Part shown: positions 28,808-38,601 of the stretch, piece after piece
How positions within the stretch are numbered: position 1 is the first letter of the stretch
Layout: each line of letters opens with the position of its first letter
DNA from: Pseudomonas sp. LB-090624
GTDB lineage: Bacteria; Pseudomonadota; Gammaproteobacteria; Pseudomonadales; Pseudomonadaceae
DNA: 64,000 bases
Assembly (NCBI RefSeq): GCF_003205205.1
Contig: NZ_QJRL01000003.1
Span: 62,001-126,000 of the forward strand
Reading direction: 5' to 3'
Translations under genes and position numbers: made by a program
Notes under the pieces: generated by a model
What the model was told of the DNA's origin: nothing
The model's input: only the letters and a program-made list of their open reading frames with translations
Database searches by the model: none

Positions 28808-31800
28808 ATGCTTGATGAACGCCTTGCCCACAGGCCTTTGGATTACGATCAGTCCGTCGACGAGGGCTGGCTGAGCCGCTGCGACATCACTGCATTGGGG
28901 CAGGAAGGCGAGCTCAGCTACTTTCGTCTGTGCGACCCCGCTACCCAGCAAACCTGGGTCGCAGTGCGCGCGCCGCTTGAGGCCCCCTCCGCCTGTCAGC
29001 GCCTGGAGCGCGACTACCGGCTGGAGCTGGACCCGCAATGGGCCGTAATCCCCTGCGCGTTCGTGCGTTCAGCCGAAGGCCCACTCTTGGTGTACCCGGC
29101 CGGCCACTGCATCGCTGACCTGCTAGCCGAAGGCCCGCTGGCCCTTGAGCCATTTCTCGACATCGCGGTGAACGCTGCGACTGCATTGGCCCATGCCCAC
29201 AAACGCAATGTGCTTCACGGTGCCCTTCAGCCAGCACATGTGTATTTGCAGGGTAACCAGCGGGTGCGGTTGGGCTGCTTCCGCGCTACCCCCACGCAGC
29301 TGATCAGCGAACAGGGCACCCCTCTCGGTAACTGGACCTACCTGGCCCCCGAACAAGTCTGCCCGCACGGCAGCAGCAGCGACCAGCGAAGTGATATTTA
29401 TGCGCTGGGTGCAATTCTCTACCAGCTGCTGCTCGGCGAGCTGCCGCTAGCAGGGCGCGACACCCAGCACTGGCGCCAGTTACATGCCGGTGTACAGCCA
29501 AGGGCGGCCTGCGAAGTGGACAGCAAGGTGCCGCAGCCACTGAGCAGAGTGTTGAGCAAGGCCCTGGCCAAAGAGCCGGGCGCCCGCTACCAGAGCGCCC
29601 ACGCGCTGGCGGTGGACTTGGCCTACTGCCAGCGGCAATGGGCTGACAGCGGGTACATGGCGGCTTTCGAGCCAGGCTGCGCCGACCCGGTTGCCGCCAA
29701 TGACAGCCGCCTGTATGGCCGCAGTGCAGAACAGAAGGCCATCGCCCTGCTGCTCAAGGGCATGCGCCGCGACAGCAAGCCACAAGTGTTGCATATCAAC
29801 GGCGCCGCCGGCATGGGCAAGTCGAGCCTGGTCGAGGCGGCACTCAAGGCCAATGCCGAAGGGTATTGGGCCGTCGGCAAATGCAACAGCCTGACCCAGG
29901 CTGCACCCTACGCGCCCTGGGTGGGAATCCTCGGCGCGCTGACCACCCAACTGCTGGCCAAGAACAGCCAGGATCTCGACACCCTGCGGCGTGACATCCT
30001 GCGCCGCATCAAAGGCCACGGCCGCTTGCTTGGCAAGCTGGCGCCAGACCTGCAACTGGTTGTCGGCCCATTGCCTGACCTACCAGCCAAACCCACGCGC
30101 CTGGCATTGCAGAAAGAACTGCGCGCAGTCGTGGAATTCCTCCAAGTGTTCAGCCGCCCTGGCCTGCCGCTGGTGCTGTTCCTCGATGACACGCAGTGGG
30201 TCGATGACGCCTCTCGGCAGTTGCTGGCACAACTGTTGGCCAACATGCCCGATAACCTGCTGCTGATCTTTGCCCGGCACAATGACGGCAACGCCAGCAA
30301 CGCGCCACTTGCCGTCCCCACCTCGGTGCGCAGCACCACCCTTAACCTGCGCCCCTTGGCCGTGGGTGCAGTGGCCGAGCTGATCGTGGAACGCTATCAC
30401 GTCGACCCCGGCCCGGCGTGGCAACTGGCCGAGCAGGTACATGCCAAAACGGCAGGCAACCCATTCTTCATCCACCAGATTCTCTGGGCCATGGTCGAGG
30501 ACCAGCTGTTCACCTTCGATACCCAGGCCATGCGCTGGTCATGGTGCCTGAAGGCAGTGGCCCGGCACCGCTACTCCGACAATGTCGCAGACCTGATGAT
30601 CCACCGCCTGGCACGCCTGCCCGCGCCGCAGCGCGACGTGCTGCGCGTTGCCAGCGCAGCGGGCAGTCGATGTGATGAAAGCGTGTTGCAGCTGGTCCTC
30701 GCAAAACCCCTGGGCGATCCGTTGCAGGCTCTGATTGGCGCGGGTTTTCTGCTGTCGAGCCAGGACGGCCTGGGCTTCGTTCATGACCGGGTCATGGAAG
30801 CGGCTTATCAACTGACGCCGGTGCACGAGCGCGAATCGCTGCATGCGCGCATTGCCCTGGCCATGCTCCGGGCCTGGCCAGAACGTGTGCATGAGCTGCC
30901 GTTCGAGATCGCCCACCAGCTGCAACGCGCCAGCCCACGCGGGTTTGCCGCGGATGACAGCGCAGTCTTCCTGCAGCTTTTACCCGAAGCCGCACTGCGT
31001 GCGCGTGACAGCGGCGCCCATGAGCAGGCAGCCGGGTATCTGCGCACGGCCGAACAACTGCTTGACCACGGCAGCACGCTGGAAAACCGCGCCACGCTTG
31101 GCTTTGCCATCGCCAGCATGGCGGCGGAGTGCGAGCTGCAGCTGTCGCGCATGGCCGCCGCCGAGGCCCGGCTGGGCGAATGCCGCCAGCGCGCAGGCTC
31201 GATGCTGGAGCGGGCCAGGGTGTGCCAGCTGCAGGCTCGCCTTGATACTCTGCGGGGCGACTATCAGGCAGCCATTGACAGCGCGCTGTCCGGCCTGCAG
31301 ATGCTGGGTATCTGCCTGGCGCCGGGCCATGACCCGCAACAGGTGGCTGCCAGCCATGCCCGCGTGCAAGCCTTGATCGAGCAAAAAGGCCGTCACTGCC
31401 TGGAGTCGCTGCCCCGCACCGAGTCGGAAGAAGTGGCCTTGGCAATGGGTTTGCTGGCCACCCTGTCGTGCTCATTCCTGGTGCAGGACGACCTGTGCTT
31501 CCTGCACCTGGCCAAGCTCATGGAGCTTTCGCTGTTGCACGGTGTTGCCCCAGGCAGTGCCTACGGCCTGGCCTGGTACGGGGTGCTGTGCGCCGAACGC
31601 TTCGGCACCTACCACGACGGCCACGCATGCTGCCTGGCGGCGCTCAAACTGATCGAGCGCCACGGTCTGGAGGCAGACCTGAGCAGCGCCCTCCTCGCCC
31701 TGGACCAGGTCAGCGCCTGGACTTCGCCCATGGAATTGGCCCGCCGCACAGCCCTGGAGGCTGTCGACTCGGCGCACCTGAGCGGTGACCTGGCGATGAG

Positions 31801-33856
31801 CTGCCAAGCCTGTAACCACCTGGTTTCCGACTCGTTGATCATGGGCCGCTACCTGCCGGAGGTGGACGATGAAATAGCACAAGGCCTGGCTACCGTGCGC
31901 CGCCACGGCTACCGCGATGTCGAACAGATCCTGCTGGCCCAGCAAGCGTTCGTTGCCAGCCTCGGCGGCATGCCCTGCCCGGTTTCAACTGCGCCCTCGA
32001 ACTCGCCCACCACACGGTTCTTCCAGCACCTGTTTGCCGGCATGTGCGCCTTCTACCTGGGCAACCACCCGCAGGCCATGCGCAACCTGACCCTGGCAGG
32101 CGATTACACCTGGGCCGCACCGGCGCATATCAACCTGGCCGACTTTCACCTGTTCCGCGGCTTGGTCCTGGGCAGCCCTGAGGCCCCCGGCTGCCTTGTC
32201 GACAAGCTGCGTGAGCTGCAGGCCCTGCGTGAGCGCTTCGTGCACTGGGCAGGCTTCAACCCGGTCACGTTCCGCAACAAGCTGCTGCTGATCGAAGGGG
32301 TCATCGCCAAGCTCGAGGGCGACGGGCTGGCAGCCATCCGCTGCTTCGACCAGGCGCAGATCGCCGCCACCGCCGCCGGTTTCATCCATGAACAGGCGCT
32401 GGCCCACGAGCAACTGGCTGAAGTGTGCATCCCCAGCGGCCTGATTTCTGGCGCCAACCTGCACCTGCGCATCGCGCGGGACTGCTTTCATATCTGGGGC
32501 GCAACCGGCAAGGTGCACCAACTGGAAACACTCCACCCGTTTCTGCGGACCCAGCCAATTCAGGAGACCCAGCGTGCCACCCACCAGGCCAGGCTAGACC
32601 TTGAGGCCGGTATCCAAGCCGCACGGGCGTTGTCCGAAGAGGTGCTGCTCGAGGGCCTGATCGAAAGCCTGATGGGCAACCTGACCCAGCATTCCGGCGC
32701 CGACCATGGTGCGTTGCTGATCGTCAGTGGCGCCGAATTCCAGATGGCCGCCCTTGCGTTCATCGACGATGCCGGGCTGCATGTGAGCATGGACAACTGC
32801 CAGAAATTCATGACCCAGGCACCGCTGTCGGTCATCAACACCACCATGCGCACGCGCAAGCCACTGCTGCTCAATGATGCCCAAAGCGATTGCCCCGAGG
32901 CTTTTCGCCAGGAACTGAACTTACGCAACGCTCGCTCGGTACTGTGCCTGCCTCTGGTGATCCAGGGGGTGCTGATCGGCCTGGTGTACCTGGAAAACCG
33001 GCTGGTGCCCAACCTGTTCGGCAGCCAGCGCCTGGCCATGCTGGAAATCCTTGCATCGCAGGCAGCGGTGTCGCTGCAGACGGCCAAGTTCTATACACGC
33101 CTGGCCGAAGACAACCAGAGCCGCGCGCAGATGGAGGCGGAACTGCGCCACTCGCGTGCAGAGCTCGCGCGCACGGCGCACCTGCAAGTGATGAACGAGC
33201 TGTCGGCCTCGATTGCCCATGAGATCAGCCAACCGCTGCTGGGCATCACCGCCAATGCCGCTGCCAGCCTGCGTTGGCTGAAACGCGCGACGCCCGACCT
33301 GGAAGAAGCGATTGCCGGCCTGGAGGACATCCGCAATGACAGTGAGCGTGCCGCTAACATCGTGCGGGCGCTGCGCTCGCTGGCCCGGCAGTCACCGATG
33401 CAACTGAAGGCAGTGAAGCTGGACGAGCTGATCCGCGAGGTCGTGCGTTTGACATCGGCCGATGCCGCCAGAGGTGCAGTGGACGTGCAGACGCAGCTAC
33501 AGGCAGGGGTCAGCGTGATGGCCGACCCGGTGCAGTTGCAGCAGCTGGTGTTCAACTTGATTACCAATGGCCTGGAGGCGTTGGCAGGGTATCGCAGCAA
33601 TGGTGTGCTGCGGATTGCCTCGGCACAGGCTGGAGAGCGGGTGGAGATCTGCGTGGACGACAACGGGCCGGGGATTGCGCCCGAGGAACGGGAACGGGTA
33701 TTCGGGGCGTTCTACACCACCAAGAGCAGTGGCATGGGCATGGGGCTGGCGATTTGCAGTTCGGTGGTGCAGGCCCATGGTGGAGAGTTGCAGGCGCTGG
33801 TGTCGGAGCTGGGTGGATGCCGGATTCGTTTCAGTCTGCCGGTGAGTCATTCGTAG
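28808..33856 (+). CDS. Giant hybrid: kinase-like domain, AAA/STAND ATPase, GAF, histidine kinase
   Basis: The protein has 1682 residues. The N-terminal ~275 residues have a Ser/Thr-kinase fold with YLAPEQ near 177 and SDIYALGAILYQLL, but the catalytic loop reads HGALQPAHV near 137 where HxDxKPxN is expected, and the DFG position reads GCF, so it is probably a pseudokinase. A STAND/AAA ATPase follows: Walker A GAAGMGKSS near 335 and Walker B LVLFLDDTQWVDD near 457. A long TPR-like helical region spans about 700-1230 and a GAF domain about 1277-1424. The histidine-kinase core has phospho-acceptor His1471 (SIAHEISQP), N-box NLITNGLEAL, DDNGPGIAPEE and a GMGMGLAI lid. There is no membrane segment, so it senses cytoplasmic signals. 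The divergent regulators at 27210-28567 are likely partners. Confidence 0.93.
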   Translation: MLDERLAHRPLDYDQSVDEGWLSRCDITALGQEGELSYFRLCDPATQQTWVAVRAPLEAPSACQRLERDYRLELDPQWAVIPCAFVRSAEGPLLVYPAGHCIADLLAEGPLALEPFLDIAVNAATALAHAHKRNVLHGALQPAHVYLQGNQRVRLGCFRATPTQLISEQGTPLGNWTYLAPEQVCPHGSSSDQRSDIYALGAILYQLLLGELPLAGRDTQHWRQLHAGVQPRAACEVDSKVPQPLSRVLSKALAKEPGARYQSAHALAVDLAYCQRQWADSGYMAAFEPGCADPVAANDSRLYGRSAEQKAIALLLKGMRRDSKPQVLHINGAAGMGKSSLVEAALKANAEGYWAVGKCNSLTQAAPYAPWVGILGALTTQLLAKNSQDLDTLRRDILRRIKGHGRLLGKLAPDLQLVVGPLPDLPAKPTRLALQKELRAVVEFLQVFSRPGLPLVLFLDDTQWVDDASRQLLAQLLANMPDNLLLIFARHNDGNASNAPLAVPTSVRSTTLNLRPLAVGAVAELIVERYHVDPGPAWQLAEQVHAKTAGNPFFIHQILWAMVEDQLFTFDTQAMRWSWCLKAVARHRYSDNVADLMIHRLARLPAPQRDVLRVASAAGSRCDESVLQLVLAKPLGDPLQALIGAGFLLSSQDGLGFVHDRVMEAAYQLTPVHERESLHARIALAMLRAWPERVHELPFEIAHQLQRASPRGFAADDSAVFLQLLPEAALRARDSGAHEQAAGYLRTAEQLLDHGSTLENRATLGFAIASMAAECELQLSRMAAAEARLGECRQRAGSMLERARVCQLQARLDTLRGDYQAAIDSALSGLQMLGICLAPGHDPQQVAASHARVQALIEQKGRHCLESLPRTESEEVALAMGLLATLSCSFLVQDDLCFLHLAKLMELSLLHGVAPGSAYGLAWYGVLCAERFGTYHDGHACCLAALKLIERHGLEADLSSALLALDQVSAWTSPMELARRTALEAVDSAHLSGDLAMSCQACNHLVSDSLIMGRYLPEVDDEIAQGLATVRRHGYRDVEQILLAQQAFVASLGGMPCPVSTAPSNSPTTRFFQHLFAGMCAFYLGNHPQAMRNLTLAGDYTWAAPAHINLADFHLFRGLVLGSPEAPGCLVDKLRELQALRERFVHWAGFNPVTFRNKLLLIEGVIAKLEGDGLAAIRCFDQAQIAATAAGFIHEQALAHEQLAEVCIPSGLISGANLHLRIARDCFHIWGATGKVHQLETLHPFLRTQPIQETQRATHQARLDLEAGIQAARALSEEVLLEGLIESLMGNLTQHSGADHGALLIVSGAEFQMAALAFIDDAGLHVSMDNCQKFMTQAPLSVINTTMRTRKPLLLNDAQSDCPEAFRQELNLRNARSVLCLPLVIQGVLIGLVYLENRLVPNLFGSQRLAMLEILASQAAVSLQTAKFYTRLAEDNQSRAQMEAELRHSRAELARTAHLQVMNELSASIAHEISQPLLGITANAAASLRWLKRATPDLEEAIAGLEDIRNDSERAANIVRALRSLARQSPMQLKAVKLDELIREVVRLTSADAARGAVDVQTQLQAGVSVMADPVQLQQLVFNLITNGLEALAGYRSNGVLRIASAQAGERVEICVDDNGPGIAPEERERVFGAFYTTKSSGMGMGLAICSSVVQAHGGELQALVSELGGCRIRFSLPVSHS

Positions 33857-33861
33857 CCTGG

Positions 33862-33899
33862 GCCGGCCTGTTCGCGGAAAAGACCGCAAAGCGGCCGGC
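33862..33899. repeat. REP-like palindrome after the giant kinase gene
   Basis: GCCGGCCTGTTCGCGG and CCGCAAAGCGGCCGGC form an imperfect stem between two convergent stop codons. It probably doubles as a bidirectional transcript end. Confidence 0.6.
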
Positions 33900-33910
33900 G
33901 CAGGGTTGAA

Positions 33911-34537
33911 TCACCGTGAGGTCAACGCCGCGTAGCTGTTCATCAGGTTGCGGTAGTTGGGGATACGCTGCGACAGCAGGTTGCCCAGCCCTTCGATGTC
34001 GTTGCGCCAGTCGCGGTGCAGCTCACACGCCACCGAGAACCAGTTCATCATCTGCGCGCCCGCCTGGGTCATGCGCACCCACGCCGCCTGCTGCACGGTT
34101 TCGTTGAAGGTGCCCGAGGCATCGGTGACCACGAATACTTCAAAACCCTCCGCCAGCGCCGACAGGGTCGGGAACGCCACGCACACGTCGGTGACCACGC
34201 CGGCGATGATCAGCTGCTTGCGGCCAGTGGCCTTGATCGCCTTGACGAAGTCTTCGTTATCCCACGCGTTGATCTGGCCAGGGCGGGCGATGTAGGGGGC
34301 GTCCGGGAACATCTCTTTCAGCTCGGGTACCAGCGGGCCGTTCGGGCCCTGCTCGAAGCTGGTGGTGAGGATGGTTGGCAGGCCGAAGAACTTGGCAAGG
34401 TCGCCCAGGGCCAACACGTTGTTCTTGAATTCGTTGGGTGAGAAGTCCTGCACCAGCGAGATCAGGCCGGTCTGGTGATCCACCAGCAGGACCACGGCGT
34501 CGTCTTTGTTCAGGCGCTTGTAATCGGGTTGGCTCAT
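33911..34537 (-). CDS. YcaC-like isochorismatase-family hydrolase (paralogue 1)
   Basis: This 208-residue cysteine-hydrolase (isochorismatase-like) protein resembles YcaC. Catalytic-triad candidates are Asp in VVLLVDHQTGL near residue 19, Lys in the KATGRKQLIIAGV segment, and Cys in VVTDVCVAFPTLSA near 118. Family members hydrolyse amide or ester substrates that are largely unknown. The start MSQPDYKRLN has AAGGAG 10 nt upstream. Two further paralogues lie at 39201 and 49634; this one is the most diverged. The short AraC-type gene upstream on the same strand may be its regulator. Confidence 0.9.
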   Translation of the reverse strand: MSQPDYKRLNKDDAVVLLVDHQTGLISLVQDFSPNEFKNNVLALGDLAKFFGLPTILTTSFEQGPNGPLVPELKEMFPDAPYIARPGQINAWDNEDFVKAIKATGRKQLIIAGVVTDVCVAFPTLSALAEGFEVFVVTDASGTFNETVQQAAWVRMTQAGAQMMNWFSVACELHRDWRNDIEGLGNLLSQRIPNYRNLMNSYAALTSR

Positions 34538-34609
34538 CGGGGTGACTCCTTGGGTTGGGAAAGCGGCCGGCACTGCCCGCAAGGGGGTATACCAGAGGAT
34601 AGCTTCGGC

Positions 34610-34972
34610 TTAAGGAATGGCGTGCGCCTGGCGCCAGGCGTTCGGCGGTTGGCCGACCAGGCGGCTGAAGGCGCGGGTGAAATGGGCCTGGTCGCAAAAG
34701 CCGCACTCCAGGCTGACGTGGGTGATCGGCGCCTCGGTCGCGAGCAGGCGCTTGGCCTTTTCCATACGTGCCAGCAGGCGCCACGCCTGGGGCGATAGGC
34801 CGGTATTGACCTTGAAGGCGCGGGAGAAATGGCTGCGGGTGAGGTTGCACACGCCAGCGATCTCGATGATCGACAGCGAGCTGCGCAGCATCAGCTCCTT
34901 GGCCTGGCGCAAGCGCGCTGGCGTCAACGCACCAGGGGCTTGCAGCGGTGGTTGGGGTGTCCCAGGGGGCAT
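34610..34972 (-). CDS. Short AraC-family regulator (DNA-binding domain only)
   Basis: This 120-residue protein is an AraC/XylS-type double helix-turn-helix with no ligand domain. The first HTH is SIIEIAGVCNLTRSHFSRAFK, and the second contains ITHVSLECGFCDQAHFTRAFS. Many such short regulators exist in pseudomonads. It lies upstream of the YcaC-like gene on the same strand and is divergent from the GlxA-type regulator with about 130 bp between them, so it may control one or both. Confidence 0.9.
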   Translation of the reverse strand: MPPGTPQPPLQAPGALTPARLRQAKELMLRSSLSIIEIAGVCNLTRSHFSRAFKVNTGLSPQAWRLLARMEKAKRLLATEAPITHVSLECGFCDQAHFTRAFSRLVGQPPNAWRQAHAIP

Positions 34973-35103
34973 GACGACTCTCCTGTTCAGTGAGAAAAGT
35001 CTCGCCCGCGGCTCATGACAAAGTCCTGAGCCAAAGCTGAATTGTTCTTAATCGTGCAGAGCTGCCCTAAGATGCGTGCTCAGGACACTTGGGGTTATGA
35101 GGT

Positions 35104-36090
35104 ATGCAGGAAAATCGCGCTCATCGGACCGTGGCCATGGTGCTGTTCAACGATGTGCTGTTGCTGGACGTGACCGGGCCAATGGACGCCTTTGCCATTG
35201 CCAACCGGTTCTTGCCTGAAGACAAACGGTACCGATTGCTCACCGTAGCCGAGAACAATCAGGCGATCCGCGGCTCGTGCGGCCTGACCGTCCTGGCCGA
35301 CCTGCGCCTGGAGGCATTGCCCGAAGGCGTGGATCTGTTGCTGGTACCGGGCGGCCCAGGCGCCTATGACGTCGCCCTACCTGGGCTGGAGCGTTGGCTG
35401 CCGCAGGCGGTGCGCAGTGCCAGACGCTTTGGTGCAATCTGTACCGGGGTGTTCCTGCTGGGCAGGGCGGGGCTGCTGGATGGCTATCGCTGCACCACTC
35501 ACTGGAACTACGTCGAGCGCCTGGCGCAGGCGTTTCCCGAGGCCAAGGTAGAAACCGAGCAGATCTATGTCATCGACCGCTGCCTGATCACCTCGGGCGG
35601 AATCACCGCAGGCATCGACCTGGCATTGGCGGTGGTCGCTGAAGACCACGGCAAGGCGCTGGCCCTGGAAGTGGCCAAGGTACTGCTGGTCGCCCGCCAT
35701 CGCCAGGGTGGGCAGACACCCTATGGGCCACTGCTGGCGGCGATACCACGCGATGATTCACCGATTGCCCGGGTGCAGGCATACATCGTCGACCATATCG
35801 AGCAGGCGTTCACCGTGCAGAAGATGGCCGACCTGGTGGCCATGAGCGGGCGCAACTTTGCCAGGACGTTTCAGCGTGAGGTGGGCATTACACCGCTGCA
35901 GTACCTGCAGAATGCGCGCATCGATCGCGCGCGCAAGCTGCTCGAATGCGGTGACCTGCCGATGAAGGTGGTGGCGGCGCAGTGTGGGTTCGGCAGTGAC
36001 CGGCACATGCGCAAGGTATTCTGCGAGCGGATTGGCATGACGCCAGCGCAGTATCGGGCGCAGTTTGGTGGCGGTGAACAGTCGGACTAG
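35104..36090 (+). CDS. GlxA-family AraC-type transcriptional regulator
   Basis: This 328-residue regulator has an N-terminal DJ-1/PfpI-like (class I amidotransferase-like) domain of about 195 residues. It contains LLLVPGGPGAYDVALPG and the GAICTGVFLLGRAGLLDGYRC cysteine elbow. A C-terminal AraC-type HTH pair follows (QKMADLVAMSGRNFARTFQ and VVAAQCGFGSDRHMRKVF). This is the architecture of GlxA/ArgR-like regulators that sense amine- or amino-acid-derived signals. The ligand cannot be read from sequence. It is divergent from the short AraC gene. Confidence 0.92.
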   Translation: MQENRAHRTVAMVLFNDVLLLDVTGPMDAFAIANRFLPEDKRYRLLTVAENNQAIRGSCGLTVLADLRLEALPEGVDLLLVPGGPGAYDVALPGLERWLPQAVRSARRFGAICTGVFLLGRAGLLDGYRCTTHWNYVERLAQAFPEAKVETEQIYVIDRCLITSGGITAGIDLALAVVAEDHGKALALEVAKVLLVARHRQGGQTPYGPLLAAIPRDDSPIARVQAYIVDHIEQAFTVQKMADLVAMSGRNFARTFQREVGITPLQYLQNARIDRARKLLECGDLPMKVVAAQCGFGSDRHMRKVFCERIGMTPAQYRAQFGGGEQSD

Positions 36091-36263
36091 CGCTGCCTTA
36101 CCGCAAGCGCGCCTGCGGCTACAGGTAATAGACGGCACCGATTGTCACCCTGATCAGGACAATGTTTCTTCCCGTCAGACGATTGTCTGGCGCCGACCCG
36201 CCCCTCAGAATTGTCCGTCAAACTGTTCGAACGCTGCCCCGGCAGCTCATGGAGTACGAGCCA

Positions 36264-38051
36264 ATGCCACACGAAGGCAGCCTTCTGCAAACCGCGGTGA
36301 TCTTTCTGCTCGCCGCAGTCCTCGCCGTCCCCCTGGCAAAGCGCCTGCAACTGGGCGCGGTGCTCGGTTACCTGCTGGCCGGCGTGGTCATCGGCCCGCA
36401 AGCACTCGGCCTGATCCGCGATACCGAAAGCGTGGCGCACATTTCCGAGCTGGGCGTGGTCCTGCTGCTGTTCATCATTGGCCTGGAGTTGTCGCCCAAG
36501 CGCCTGTGGCTGATGCGCAAGTCGGTGTTCGGCGTTGGCACGGCCCAGGTGCTGCTGACCGGCGCGCTGATCGGTGCCATTGCCCTGTTCGGTTTCAGCC
36601 AGACGCTCCCGGCAGCCATCGTGCTCGGCCTGGGCCTGGCGCTGTCATCCACCGCCCTCGGCCTGCAGAGCCTGGCTGAGAGCAAGCAGCTCAATGCACC
36701 GCACGGCCGCCTGGCGTTCGCCATCCTGCTGTTCCAGGACATTGCCGCCATTCCGCTGATCGCTCTGGTACCACTGCTGGCCGCCAGCGGCCCGGACACC
36801 AGCCACGGCGACAGCCTGCAACACGGCTTGAAGGTATTCGCCAGCATCGCCGTGGTAATCATCGGCGGCCGCTACCTGCTGCGCCCGGTGTTCCGCACCG
36901 TTGCCCGCACCGGCCTGCCGGAAGTGTCTACCGCCACCGCGCTGCTGGTAGTGATCGGCACCGCCTGGCTGATGGAAGAAGCTGGCATCTCCATGGCTCT
37001 GGGTGCCTTCCTCGCCGGCCTGCTGCTGGCCGACTCGGAATACCGCCACGAGCTGGAGTCACAGATCGAGCCATTCAAGGGCCTGCTGCTCGGGTTGTTC
37101 TTCATCAGTGTCGGCATGGGGGCCAACTTGCGCCTGCTGCTGGAAATGCCACTGGTGGTGCTGGGCCTGACCCTGCTGCTGGTGGCGGTGAAGCTGGTAC
37201 TGCTGGTGGGCGTCGGCCGCCTGGCGGGAGGCCTGAGCGGCGCCAGCGCGCTGCGCCTGGGCATGGTGCTGGCGGCCGGTGGCGAGTTCGCTTTCGTGGT
37301 GTTCAAGCTGGGCAAGGACCAGGGCCTGTTCGACACCCAGACCTACGACCTGCTGCTGATGACCATCACCCTGTCGATGGCCATTACCCCGCTGCTGATG
37401 ATTGGCTGCGCCCGCGCCCTCAAGCGCCCACAGCCGGCGCGGGAGGTACCCGAGCAGTACAAGCAGATCCGCACGGATACGCCACGGGTGGTGATCGTCG
37501 GCATGGGCCGCATGGGCCAGATCGTCGCGCGCATCCTGCGGGCACAGAAAATCCCGTTCATTGCCCTGGAAACCTCGGTGGACACGATCGAGATGACCCG
37601 CATGTTCGAACAGGTGCCAGTGTTCTACGGCGACCCGCTGCGCCCGGAGGTGCTGCACGCCGCCAAGGTGGGTGAAGCGGAGTATTTCATCATCACCATT
37701 GATGACCCAGAAGCCGCCATTCATACCGCCGAACGGGTGAAGCGCCTGTACCCACACCTGAAGGTGCTGGCCCGGGCGCGTAACCGCCAGCATGTGCACA
37801 AGTTGGTGGATGTGGGTGCCGAGCCGATTCGCGAAACGTTCTACTCCAGCCTGGAAATGACGCGCCGGGCGCTGGTGGGGTTGGGCCTGAGCGATGAACA
37901 GGCGGCGGACCGCATTGCGCGGTTCACCCAGCATGACGAAGAGGTGCTGGAGGCCCAGGGGCAAGTGCGTGATGACCGGGCCAAGGTGATGCAGACGGCC
38001 AAGGAGGCGCGGGTGGAGCTGGAAAGGTTGTTTGATTCGGATACGGATTGA
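36264..38051 (+). CDS. Kef-type K+/H+ antiporter (CPA2 family)
   Basis: This 595-residue monovalent cation:proton antiporter-2 protein has about twelve membrane segments in residues 1-390, with the LLLFIIGLELSPKRLW and LGLALSSTALGLQSLAES motifs typical of Kef proteins. A cytosolic RCK/TrkA-N domain follows, whose Rossmann motif VVIVGMGRMGQIVARIL lies near residue 410, and a charged coiled C-terminal tail ends the protein. KefB and KefC protect against electrophiles by glutathione-gated K+ efflux; the choice between them is not certain. The start MPHEGSLL is chosen because GGAG lies about 10 nt upstream; an ATG five codons earlier is possible. Confidence 0.9.
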   Translation: MPHEGSLLQTAVIFLLAAVLAVPLAKRLQLGAVLGYLLAGVVIGPQALGLIRDTESVAHISELGVVLLLFIIGLELSPKRLWLMRKSVFGVGTAQVLLTGALIGAIALFGFSQTLPAAIVLGLGLALSSTALGLQSLAESKQLNAPHGRLAFAILLFQDIAAIPLIALVPLLAASGPDTSHGDSLQHGLKVFASIAVVIIGGRYLLRPVFRTVARTGLPEVSTATALLVVIGTAWLMEEAGISMALGAFLAGLLLADSEYRHELESQIEPFKGLLLGLFFISVGMGANLRLLLEMPLVVLGLTLLLVAVKLVLLVGVGRLAGGLSGASALRLGMVLAAGGEFAFVVFKLGKDQGLFDTQTYDLLLMTITLSMAITPLLMIGCARALKRPQPAREVPEQYKQIRTDTPRVVIVGMGRMGQIVARILRAQKIPFIALETSVDTIEMTRMFEQVPVFYGDPLRPEVLHAAKVGEAEYFIITIDDPEAAIHTAERVKRLYPHLKVLARARNRQHVHKLVDVGAEPIRETFYSSLEMTRRALVGLGLSDEQAADRIARFTQHDEEVLEAQGQVRDDRAKVMQTAKEARVELERLFDSDTD

Positions 38052-38130
38052 GGGCTTGTGGCGCATGTCTTGAGGGTTGTAGTGCCTGTGAGATCGGGCG
38101 CCGCCCGGGTGGCGCATGCCATAAGAACTA

Positions 38131-38376
38131 TGGCGCCTGTGAGACCGAGCGCCGCCCGCGCGGCGCATCGCGAGCTGCGCTCGCTCCTACGTTTGTTTCG
38201 GGCCAATCATTCCTGTGGGATTTGCGCGCGTACGCCTTGGCGCATGGCGCGATATCGCGTCATACCAACAAGGCGGTCGCGCGCGCCTGTCACAGGCATA
38301 ACTGGCCCGAAACAAACGTAGGAGCGAGCGCAGCTCGCGATGCGCCGCGCGGGCGGCGCTCGATCTCATGGGCGCC
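38131..38376. repeat. Large inverted-repeat element with perfect 60-bp arms (copy B)
   Basis: Bases 38146-38205 and 38303-38362 are exact reverse complements over 60 bp, separated by 97 bp, and imperfect pairing extends the arms to nearly 90 bp. A partial extra copy of the outer arm sits at about 38083-38120. The arms include GTAGGAGCGAGCGCAGCTCG, and the centre is shared with the element at 6650-6866. It contains no convincing gene. Confidence 0.92.
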
Positions 38377-38601
38377 CAAAAACTCCCGCCAGGCACCTGG
38401 AGGCCATCCTGCAACCTCCTGACGATCACCTCGCTGCCGTTACACGAACACACAAAAACCATCACAAAATCGTCAATTCTCAGCTGGGTCCTACTTCCCC
38501 GCGAACCATTTCCTACGTTCACGCCAATCCCAAGGATTTATCCTACACACCGTGTCGACGCCCGTCTGATTGTCCGGGGAAGGCCTGCTCTCTAGGCTAA
38601 C
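38377..38601. other. Intergenic stretch, nothing identified
   Basis: These 225 bases between the inverted repeat and the DUF6124 leader show no convincing gene. Promoter elements for the downstream transcript should lie in the AT-richer part around 38450-38570 but are not clear. Confidence 0.4.

Noticed and set aside
38100..38380. Intrinsic terminator of the Kef gene
   Set aside because: The hairpin arms are far longer than a terminator, there is no U-run, and a related element lies upstream of elbB, so it is a repeat element.
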